In this document: positions 1-12,000 of the stretch, in pieces | Numbering within the stretch: the first letter of the stretch is position 1 | Layout of the letters: each line of letters begins with the position of its first letter | Made by a program: the position numbers and the translations under genes | Assembly: GCF_003073045.1 (NCBI RefSeq) | Contig: NC_037596.1 | Span: forward strand, 12,211,950-12,275,949 | DNA: 64,000 bases | Source: Pomacea canaliculata | Lineage: Eukaryota; Mollusca; Gastropoda; Architaenioglossa; Ampullariidae | Direction of reading: 5' to 3' | The notes under the pieces: generated by a model | Told to the model about the DNA's origin: nothing | Seen by the model: only the letters and a program-made list of their open reading frames with translations | Database searches by the model: none

Positions 1-51
1 GGGAAGACAACCATGTCAACAGGTTACTTCTTGAAAGACTCAGTGTAACAG
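1..51 (+). CDS. Gene A: end of an ectodomain exon
   Basis: The first 51 bases are open in one frame (ending residues RLLLERLSVT) and stop at an ACAG|GTGAGA donor in phase 1. That is the phase needed to join the transmembrane exon at 1480. It takes the position that the 31602-31799 exon holds in gene B. The piece is too short to assign a domain. Confidence 0.4.
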
Positions 52-3000
52 GTGAGACAATAGGCAGCATCCCTTTAACAAAAGTTCTGGTTAAAACCAG
101 AGCTTATAACGTCTATGTTAAAACTCAATACCAGTAATGCCAGGAGCATATCGCCATATGCAGCAGGTGTTATCTCGCCATTATAATCTGAAACTTTTGG
201 CTTTAGCCAATGACAATCAACATTTGATACAGTAAAACCTGGATGTTGACTTTGGAGATTAACATCCGTTTTTTGGACAGCCTGCGAACATCATTGGCTG
301 CTATTTATGACCCAACGTGCAGGTTATTTAGCAAAGTTGACTACTGCGCCATGTTAAGAGAGGATTGTGGGAAGGTGCCATGTGAAATATCATTCCAAGA
401 CAATCCTCCCAGACTGTAGTTTGTTTAGGTATTTCAGGCGTCGTATCTTGGGACAAAGTCTGCGGGGGACGTTCAGACCTTATGGGTGTTGATACTCTAG
501 CCTCATATTGAGGTCACAAAACATTGTGGGAAGCCTACTGATGGCGATTTCAACAGAACTGGATTGTTACATGTTGTATGCACATTGGCGTTGAACCATA
601 AGATATGATTGGCGAATGGATTGAGAGCATTTATTGAATTAGCTGGTTCGATGTAAGCGTGTACTTGGTGGAATGGTTTTACATTATTTTTCCATTTGCC
701 TTTTCTACTATATTTGTACATTATTATATACTTGATTTTAAAATAAATAATCATAGATAAACCTAGATTATCGACTGCCCAACAATATAGAGTTGTCCTT
801 TTAGTTCTCTTTTTTTAAACAATAAAGCTAAATAGTGAAATCAGAATACTTTAACTGACTGGAGATGTCGACATTAGTTAAAACATCAATTATAGGTTTT
901 TTTTAAAAAATACATAAACTACTACACTTCATTGTATAATTTATAATCAAATGTTTACACGTTTAGTGCACTTTTACTTTTGTGTATAATGAATTGCTAG
1001 TCTAAAATAATTTCTTCGAGAAAAATTAAAAAAAACGCTTAGTTTTCTGCAATTGGCATGTCAGTGAATGCTTTGTTTGTTTGTTTGTTTGTTTGTTTGT
1101 TTGTTTGTTTGTTTGTTTGTTTGTTTGTTTGTTTGCTCTAAAAGTTTCTACTCGCTCTTCTTTTTTTTTTTTTTTTGATTCAGTATTTATCAGTAATATC
1201 TTTTATACTTTAAACTGGATTTTTGACGAAAAATGTTACAAGTAACACAGGTGTAAGAGACGACTATGACCAAGTAATGCTGTCCGCTAGATTAGCAATG
1301 GGGACGAAAGTGTCTAGTACTATTAATTATCAAAGAGGTCTGCACAAAGACATTGATACACCTAATTGATGATATTTCTTTATACTAGCTTATTTTGACT
1401 GTGGTAGTATTTGTCTTTATAGAACTTTTAGTTCATATGATGGTAATGGCATAACTGAAAATCTTTAAAATCTGTGCAGAGTTTATCCCGGGACAGCCTG
1501 ACAGTGATAGTCCTGGGCAGGTTGCTTTAATCGTGGGCCTGAGCGTGCCCTTGGTCCTCTTGTTCCTGGTCCTGGTCCTGGTCCTGGTCGGGTTTTTAAT
1601 CTGCAAATATTGTAAGAAAAACGTATTTTATTCTAGTTCTATAATAGCAACAATGTGATACTAGAAAAAAAAGGAAAATGTAAACAATTTAAACAATTAC
1701 CCTAATGTGTAATGCGAATTCTTCGTATTAAAAGACTATAAAGACAGCATTTTTTCCTTTTATATCTTGATTATCGTCATTTAAGATATTTTTTCAACCA
1801 TTCATTGATTATTAATTTTCGTCGGAACGTGGATGCTGAACTGCGTATTGAGATATTTTGTAATGCAAATAATTCGTATTTAATAGCTGTAAAAACAGCA
1901 TTTGATTTCCCTCGATATCTTGACTTTCGTCATAGTTAAGATATTTTATTTCAACTATTAATTAATTATTAATTTTCTTCGAAACGTGGATGCTGAACTG
2001 CGTATGCTCGTATTTGATACGGAAGATAACAGTCATATATTTAATATAAACTGAATGTTTTCAGATTTTGGACGAACCTTATCAATGTCCACACGGTAAG
2101 TTGATTTAACACATTCTTCCGTACATGTAAAATGTATACCGCATGATGCTAAAGCTTAACAGACCTGAAGACAAACACACATTCATTCTAGCAGAAAGGA
2201 ACACACATGTACACACTTTCACCTTTATTTATGAAATTAATTTATGGTTATTTATCTTGATCGCCTAAGCAGCGATTTACAGATTGCAATAGTTTCAAAG
2301 GCTTTGTCTTCATATCTTGTCTGTTGCTTTGTTATTATATTTCTTCCTTGTAAAATAAGGTACGGGGTTATAATTAGAGCAGAAGAGTTTACCTAATACA
2401 CACAAATCATGTAGAATTTAATAGATACAGTAAACGAATTTTCAAATGAACTAAAATAGCTACTTTTAAAGGTGAGACACAATATCTCATTTCAGGAAAA
2501 AAATTGCAGTCTAAAAAATATCGTATAGTCTGTATCTATAACATTTCTTTTCTGCTTTCCTTCACTTTGCTTACTTAAAAATACCATGACAATTTTTATT
2601 CCATCGTTGGTAAGCCACCTATTTTTGTAAATTAAAAAAAAAAATTAACTAGACTTTGAGTTTGACTACAGAAAGAGTAGATATGTAATATGTCCTGGAT
2701 CCCACCATTAGAAGATGCTGACCTTTACCTCTCCAAAGAATGCACTCGAATTTAGAAGAAAAGGAAACACATTTCTTTCTTTCTCAGTTATCTTTACCTT
2801 TACTCACAATCCATCTGAAACAATAATTCCCTAACCTAGGAAGGTAATGCAAAGAAAAGTTGTTTGCTGCTTGTTTATACATACGGACGAAAACTAACTG
2901 CGGTAATGTAGCAATGAGTTATGATCTACACGGTAATTTTTGTAATTTTCTTCTGTAAAAGATAAGAAAAAATTCATCAAACCTAACTTCTAAGAATAAA

Positions 3001-6000
3001 ATGATACTTTAGAAGCATGGTAGGAAGTAACAAATAGCTGCAAAGAGATTTAAGTTATGTAGTCTGTTTATGATGAGAGAGTAATGTACTAAAACTAACT
3101 ACATCTCGAACTGGTCCCATGCATTGGATGATCTTCTTTTATTGAAGATATCACAAACCCTGGAGTCACCCATTTCTCCTTCCTTGGACGTCAGCTCCTA
3201 CGACTTTTATGCAAGGAAAATATTTTGGTTTATATGTAAATATGATAATATTTTAATACGTGTTTGTTAGAGACTAAGAGAGAGATGCATTTCTTTAGAG
3301 ATGTACTTTTTTATTTCAGAAACCTAATTAGGTATAGAGCTGATCGACCTTCTAGGAGTGCACTTACTACATTTTATGAGGGGAACATGTTTGGCTTCTT
3401 GCTTTTGAAGAATATCTCATTTCTGAGGAACTATTAAAAAAATGAATGTCAACAATATCTGTTCCGTTTTTATGATGAGATGTTAGTTTTAAATTTAGTT
3501 TGATATTTGTCCATTACTGTGTTTTATTCTCCCCTCCTCTCTATACCTCACACATTCCCGCGCGCACACACATCTTTATATTTTAATATATGTTTGTTAG
3601 AGAGGGGGAGAGTGATGCATCTAATTAAATTTACAACTTGTACCTCACTTAAGATGTACTTCTTTTATTGCAGTGATCCTAATGTGAGGACTGGTGAGTT
3701 CGAACCTTTGAGGTGAGCACTTACGACTTTTATGGGGGAAAATATTTTTGCTTTTTGCTGTTTTTGTGCACTTTAAAAGACTATCTCTCATTTCCGTGGC
3801 ATGAAGGATCCAAAAAAGAGCAGCAAGACAGGTCCACCACCTACAGCGAAGTCAAATCCATCATCAAGGCCAAACAGCACAACAAGTGGCTGCAGCAGCA
3901 CCCACGTTTCAACCGAAACGACCCGTACTACCTGCTTACAAGAGCTGAGCAGGTCATTATTTTCAGGCTGAGGACAGGCCACAACCGTCTCAATTACCAC
4001 CTTTACACCAAGCTCCGGATCGGCCAGACAGACCAGTGCCCGTGCCAGACAGGCAGTCAGACAACAGCACATCTACTGCAAGAATGTCCTATGCACGAAG
4101 AACTCAGGCACCGCATTTGGACTGATGAGACGCCAGTATTGAGGAAGCTACACGGCAGCCTGGAGGACCTGCGGCGCACAGCATCATTCGTGCAGGTGGC
4201 AGGCGTGTCCATTTGAGTGAACGACGAAGAAGAAGATTTCCGTGGCATGATTTAAAAAATCTTTGTGTGTTTTGTTTTGTTGCACATACTATACTTCATC
4301 ATCAAGGCTTACCTATTATAAATCCCAAATAATAGAGGAATTCTCATTGTCTAAGCTACACAATGTTATGTCTGATGATAGACATTTCTGAACCACTTAA
4401 AAATGGCCTTAAAATATAGTTGTAACTTAATTGAATGTCTACCTACAATACCATGTTACTGGGTTCTTATCATTAAGACAAAAAGAAGCAAGGAGGCAGC
4501 ATTGAGACTCGACAGAAAATACACTGATAATGATGGATGATGATGAAGTTTGATGATGATGATTGATTGATGATTAAATGATGGATGGATGATGGATGAT
4601 GGATGGATGGATGGATGGATGATGGATGGATGATGGATGGATGATTGATGGATGATTGATGGATTGATGATGATGATGATGAGGAGGAGGAGGAGGAGGA
4701 GGATTGATGAGGACTGATTGATGGGTGGATGGATTGATTGATGATGATGATTGATTGATGGATGATTGATTGAATGATTGATGATGATTGATGATGATGA
4801 TGATTAATGATGATTCATGATGATGATTGAGTTTTGTGTTGGCCTATCTTGATGATCTTTAATTGTTTGTAGACTTTTTTTGCTGTCACCCAGTAACATT
4901 CCCTCCTCTCTGGGACACCACTGGTCCTCAATCCACTTCTCCCTATCTTCATTGACGGCACAGTTCTAATCTTTTTATTTTGAAGCTCTTTTGGGTTAGC
5001 TCTTTCCCAACTCTTCGGGGAACTTCTCTGGTCAAATAAAAATGTAAGATGTTGTTTGTTACCCAAAAGTATGTCTTATTTTCTCTACTCCCTAGCACTT
5101 CCTGGGATGTTGACAGTAGCACATTTGATATCTCTAGCTAGGGTGTGTCTAAATAAAGTTAGTTAAGGGCAACGATCGATGTCCTTGAATATCTTAGCAA
5201 TGTTTGAGTCTTGAAATCTCTTTACATTTGGAGGAAATTTAAGTTTACCCACCAATGAGGTGAACTAGTATGCGGCCGAATTATTTTGTCTTCTGCTCTT
5301 TTGAAGGAGTCTCCTGAACCACTTCATTCCCAGCTGATAAGCTGAATGCTTCGTTAGTTTTAGCACTGTTTGATGTTTCTGCTTTTGAAGGGGGTACCGC
5401 TAGTGACTGCGTTCATTTTTGGGGCCATTCTTTGCGGTTCCAGACTCTTTGGAACAGAACAGTGAAGGCCTTTGTAGTTCTTTCCCCACCTTGCTTAGGC
5501 AGATCACCTGGCACATTATCAGACCAGGCGACATTTCTCTCTTTAGACTGCTTACATCTCTTTCGACATCGTCCCATAGCACCAGTAGGTGTGCAGGTAT
5601 TTCTTTATTGATAAGTTTTAATCCTTATTATCCCAGAAAGTGCTTTCCTGTCTTTCCTATTGATGTTAATCTTTTATTCATTATTTTTTTTCTATTGCTT
5701 TCTTAACACTGAATTGCCTTGATATGGCCCTGGTGGCTGGCACGTCATAAAACATCAACAAACAAATCCTAGCACTGACGAACCAAACGAAAATGGAAAC
5801 TGATTTTAACTAGAGTAATAATATTGTTACTGAATTGCGTTTAAATATTTATGTATGCGTGATAACTATTTTGGTACACATAAATGCTCATCTTCACCTT
5901 TTCTTCGTATTAAACGTGTACATTGCTTTATCCAGTTTCCTTGCCTTTTAGAATGATGCTATAGTAAAGAGTTTCTAATAGAATGCAACTGTATTCAGCC

Positions 6001-9000
6001 ACAAGGAAAAGTCTAGAAATACTACGAATAGGCACTTGAGCACACATCTTTAGGGAGGTATCTCCATAAATACACACACATGGAAGAAAATCAAAGCTGT
6101 AGATCACCAAGCTCATATTTATCAAGTTGAGACAATGACAGGATTGTAGAGGTAGCTTCACTTCTGGTACAATACCTGCAGCGATTCCAACAGGATTCTA
6201 GGAACAGTCTCTGCACCAGGTGGTTGATGAAGAGGCTCATTGGGTTATCTTTTGAGGATGTTGTTTTCTTGAATGTGATGAAGTCACATATTGCTTCCAA
6301 TTTTTGTGCGAGCATCTACTGAAGTAGCAGCATTAGTAGGAAACACTCTCATCTTTCTTAGCCTTCAGTTGCAGGGTGATGGGATGAACATCAATTAAAG
6401 AAATTATTTCAAAAGCTTATAGGGGAGTATAACCAATTCTTGCAGCCCTATGCTCCAGTGGGGGCGAATAGGAATAAGAATAACCTATTCATGAAATCTA
6501 GAGATACATCACTGAGTGCACCAGAATTTGGGCAGCTGCTCATGTTCTGTTCCTCTGTATGCTAGGATTATTTTATGAATTACATCTGTAGTCACATGGA
6601 TTAAAGATGGTTGATTTTTGTGGCTAGGGGGTATCTTATTTTCTGTCACTATAGCTGTCTGGCCTTTCAGGGGGCTGACAATGATGTGCTCTCTAGACAC
6701 TGAATGGCTTCAAACTTGACTAGATAGCAGTTTTCATTGTGTTTGTTAAGAATGCTATACATAATTGTCTTCACATTCTGTTTGTTACATTTGGTTGGAG
6801 TAAGACCATCCAACCCCCACCCAACCTTTGTTTTCTGTGCAAATGATGTAAGCTCTGTTTCCTTACATTCCAGACAAAGTACATAAATAACTAGCATTGG
6901 AAGTTCACTCAAATGTGTAAATGTTCGCATCTAGTCCTGATTACTACCGAGATTTGCAGCAGAAATTAAAACTTCGCTTTATTTTCAGCTCGCTTACCAC
7001 ATGACTGATGGTGTTTTCGACAGCCGAATTCGGTTCACTAAGTTACTTTTTTTAGCTGCTACGACGGTCTAAGAATGTCCACGTGGTTTTTATTTTTTTG
7101 CACGTGGTATTGTGAGAAGAAATGAGCGTCTGACAGGCACAATGAACATTTAATATTAACGTTAATGTCTTAGAAAAGAAAATATCACATAACTAGCTTT
7201 GATTTTCTGTCGCCATTTGTTTACATCCGGAGGCCATGACAGATGCATTGCGGGATACCCGAGCACAGCCGAAGCGTGTTCGTGTGCCCTATGACCCCGT
7301 CTAGGTCGGCATTGGTGAATTCTGATTGGCTATATGCAAAGTATGTTACGCATGCGTCCATATAAGGAAGTTTCCGACCCTTTGTGTCGTCTAGAAAAGA
7401 GCTTGTATCATACCTTGGGGCCTTCTAAGGGTTTTGACTCAGCCTTTGTTTGAAAATTCACGCAGTGACCTTTCGACCGATATACGATGTGACCCAGTTG
7501 CCCACGTGGCGAGGTGTGTTGCTATGTCTCAAACATTCTCTATTCTCGCTAATTCTGCGCTCGGGAAAAGTAAATAGGATAGAAGTAGATGTTTTCATTG
7601 ACAAAATAGACATATTTCTAGATTGTTCAATGAAAAACCACTTGGCAAGTGAATAGAACAAAATATGAACTTTGACAGTATGAATTAAGTAATTTCAAAA
7701 TGGCCATAATGAAAAATTTTTGACAATTTTTCGACCGGTGCCTGGCCTTAAAGGTGAGACACAATATCTCATTTCAGTAAAAAAAATTGCAGTCTAAAAA
7801 ATATCGTATAGTCTGTATCCACAACATTTCTTTTGTGCTTTCCCTCACTTTGCTTACTTAAAAATAACATTACAATTTTTATTCCATCGTTGGTAAGCCA
7901 CCTATTTTTGTAATTAAAAAAATATTAACTAGACTTTGCGTTTGACTACAGAAAGAGTAGAAATGTAATATGTCATGGATCCCACCATTAGAAGATGCTG
8001 ACCTTTACCTTTGCAAAGAATGCACTCGAATTTAGAAGAAAAGAAAACACATTTCTTTCTTTCTCACGTATCTTTACCTTTACTCACAATCCATCTGAAA
8101 CAATAATTCCCTAACCTAGGAAGGTAATGCAAAGAAAAGTTGTTTGCCGCTTGTTTATACATAAGTACGAAAACTGTAATGTAGCAATGAGTTATGATCT
8201 ACACGGTAATTTTTGTAATTTTCTTCTGTAAAAGATAAGAAAAAATTCATCAAACCTAACTTCTAAGAATAAAATGATACTTTAGAAGCATGGTAGGAAG
8301 TAACAAATAGGTGCAAAGAGATTTAAGTTATGTAGTGTGTTTATGATGACAGAGTGATGTACTAAAACAAACTACATCTCGAACTGGTCCCGTGCATAGG
8401 ATGATCTTCTTTTATTTAATATATCACAAACCCTGGAGTCATCCATTTCTCCTTCCTTGGACGTCAGCACCTACGACTTTTATGCACGGAAAATATTTTG
8501 GTTTATATGTAAATATGATAATATTTTGATACGTGTTTGTTAGAGACTAAGAGAGAGATGCATTTCTTTAGAGATGTACTTTTTTATTTCAGAAACCGAA
8601 TTAAGTATAGAGCTGATCGACCTTCTAGGTGAGCACTTACAACTTTTATGAGGGGAACATGTTTTGGCTTCTTGCTTTTAAAGAATATCTCATTTCTGAG
8701 GAACTATTAAAAAATAAATGTCAACAATATCTGTTCCGTTTTTATGATGAGATGTTAGTTTTAAATTTAGTTTGATATATATCCATTACTGTGTTTTATT
8801 CTCCCCTCCTCTCTATACCTTACACATTCCCGCGCACACACACATCTTTATATTTTAATATATGTTTGTTAGAGACGGGGAGAGTGATGCCTCTAATTAA
8901 ATTTACAACTTGTACCTCACTTAAGATATACTTCTTTTATTGCAGTGATCCTAATGTGTATGTACTTGTGAGGTGAGCACTTACGACTTTTATGGAGGAA

Positions 9001-12000
9001 AATATTGTTGCTTATTGCTGTTTTTGTGCACTTTAAAAGACTATCTCTCATTTCCGTGGCGGGATTTAAAAAACTCTTTGTGTATTTTGTTTTGTTTTGT
9101 TGCACATACTATGCTTCATCGTCAAGGCTTACCTATTATAAATCCCAAATAATAGAGGAATTCTCTTCGTCTATGCTACCCAATGTTATATCTGATGATA
9201 GACATTTCTGAACCACTTAAAATTTGGCCTTAAAATATAGTTGCAACTTAATTGACTGTCTGCCTACAATACCATGTTACTGGGTTCTTATCATTAAGAC
9301 AAAAAGAAGCAAGGAGGCAGCATTGAGACTCGACAGGAAATATACTGATAATGATGGATAATGATGAAGTTTGATGATGATGATGATTGATGATGGATGG
9401 ATGATGGATGGATAATGGATGATTGATGGATTGATGATGATGATGATGAGGAGGAGGAGGAGGACGATTGATGAGGACTGATTGATGGGTGGATGGATTG
9501 ATTGATGATGATGATGACTGATGGATGGATCGATTGAATGATTGGCGATGATTGGTGATGATTGATGGATGATTGATTGATTATTAATGGATGGATGGTG
9601 ATGATTGATGATGATTGATTATTGATTGATTATTGATGATTGATTGAAAGATTGATGATGATGATTGATGATGATTGATGATGATTGATGATGATGATTG
9701 AGTTTTGTGTTTTCCTATCTTGATGATGTTCTTTAATTGTTTGTAGACTTTTTTTGCTGTCACCCAGTAACATTCCCTCCTCTCTGGGACACCACTGGTC
9801 CTCAATCGACTTCTCCCTGGCTTCCTTGACGGCACAGTTCTAATCTTTGTATTTTGAAGCTCCTTTGGGTTAGCTCTTTCCCATCTCTTCGTGGACCTTC
9901 TCTGGTCAAATAAAAATGTAAGATGTTGTTTGTTACGCAAAATTATGTCATATTTTCTCTACTCCCTAGCACTTCCAGGGATGTTGACAGTAGCACATTT
10001 GATATCTCTAGCAAGGGTGTGTCTAAATTAATTAAGAGCGACGATCGATGTCCTTGAAGATCTTAGCAATGTTTGAGTCTTGAAATCTTTTTACATTTGG
10101 AGGAAATTTACGTTTATCCACCAATGAGGTGAACTAGTATGCGGCCGAATTATTTTGTCTTCTACTCTTTTGAAGGAGTCTCCTGAATCACTTCATTCCC
10201 AGCTGATAAGCTGAATGCTTTGTTATTTTTAGCACTGTTTGATGTTTCTGCTTTTGAAGGGAGTACCGCTAGTGACTCCGTTCATTTTTGGGGCCATTCT
10301 TTGCGTTTCCAGACTCTTTGGAACAGAACAGTGAAGGCCTTTGTAGTTCTTTTCCCCACCCTGCTTAGGCAGATCACCTGGCACATTATCAGGCCAGGCG
10401 ACATTTCTCTCTTTAGACTGCTTACATCTCTTTCGACATCGTCCCATAGCACTAGTAGGTGTGCAGGTATTTCTATTGCTTTCCTAACACTGAATTGCCT
10501 TGATATTGCCCTGGTTGCTGGCACGGCATAAAACATCAACAAACAAATCCTAGCACTGACGAACCAAACGAAAATGGAAACTTATTTTAACTAGAGTAAT
10601 AATATTGTTACTGAATTGCGTGTAAATATTTATGTATGCGTGATAACTATTTTGGTACACATAAATGCTCATCTTCACCTTTTCTTCGTATTACACGTGT
10701 ACATTGCTTTATCCAGTTTCCTTGCCTCTTAGAATGATGTTATAGTAAAGAGTTTTTAGTAGAATGAAACTGTATTCAGCCACAAGGAAAAGTCTAGAAA
10801 TATTACGAATAGGCATTTGAGCACACATCTTTAGGGAGGCATCTCCATAAATACACATACATGAAAGAAAATCAAAGCTGTAGATTACCAAGCTCATATT
10901 TATCAAGTTGAGACAATGACAGGATTGTAGAAGTAGCTTCACACCTGGTACAATACCTGCAGTGATTCTAACAGGATTCGAGGAACAGTCTCTGCACCAG
11001 GTGGTTGATGAAGAGGCTCATTGGGTTATCTTTTGAGGCTGTTGTTGTCTTGAAAAAAAGATTGAATTACGTTTCAATGAAATTTACCAAGGCACCAACA
11101 AAAAGCGTGTAGCTAGTGAAAGGTGTGAGGTCGCTGACAGGTAAGACAGGTGAGATAAAGTCACAGTCCTCATCACCTATCCGCTTGTCATTAGAGATAC
11201 TGGTGGTGTCTTACCTGTGGAGAAGATTAACATATGTTTATTTATGCCAGTATCGGACTTTCCTGTCACGTGGCCTTCACTAGTGACTATATAAGGTAGA
11301 GTGGGTCAAAAAAAACCTAATAGTCCTGTTATTTGTGAAGCCAAAGGAACATGAGACAGGATACAGAAGCCGTAAGTCAACGAAAGTGTAGATGGCAAGA
11401 AACATCGCAGAAAAAAACCGTGAAAAAATTCTAGAAGTGATCAACAAATTATTCAACTATTATATGAATGCAGATTTTTTTATATTATTTCTTTTCTCCT
11501 TATACTTAAATAAAAATACCTCTTTTGTGTGCATACATGCTTTGCGTGTCTGTGTGGCTGTATGTGTGTCTATATGTTAACGTATCCGCTCTATGACAAT
11601 TTTTAATAGTTTTTCTTTAGAAGTAAACAATACTGCTTCGGAGGTAATTAAACTGAAAAATGCTGACAGTTAACTTAAAAAAAAGTTCTGCATCTTTCTT
11701 ATTTTTTCTTTCTTCTTTGCAGTCTTTTTCTTGGAGTGATTTTGTTTTATTTGATCAATTTCTTTGTTTTTAATTTCCGACGACAGCATTTTATTTGCTT
11801 TACTCTTTGCTTTGGTTATTTAAGATTTAAGATATTTATGTTCATGATTGCATCATAATTATTGATCTTTATTGACGTTATCTATTAGCCCTAGTAATTT
11901 CAATTTTGTTTTCCCCTTTAGTATATTAATTTCACTTCTTTCTTGCATTGTCTTCAAACTGGTGAACAAAGGAAGGACGTACCGCACATTTCTGCGACTG

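Larger units (their letters stand above)
2462..6270 (+). repeat. Tail-exon block A1 (first copy of an internal tandem duplication)
   Basis: This stretch aligns with 7747-11053 along its whole length apart from private insertions, including intron sequence, small exons, GAT microsatellite and LINE piece. The left edges share TTAAAGGTGAGACAC, so the junction lies in or near that motif. The right edges part just after a shared run ending in TTTTGAGG. Gene B has one corresponding block (about 39603-42940). Block A1 carries a private LINE insertion at 3805-4235. Confidence 0.8.
7747..11053 (+). repeat. Tail-exon block A2 (second copy)
   Basis: Second copy of the block at 2462-6270, carrying the same relic exon (about 8427-8468), the same 36-nt exon (8593-8628) and a 27-nt version of the second exon (8946-8972). 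It also carries the GAT array and LINE piece. It lacks the LINE insertion found in A1. It doubles the number of tail mini-exons available to gene A. Confidence 0.8.
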
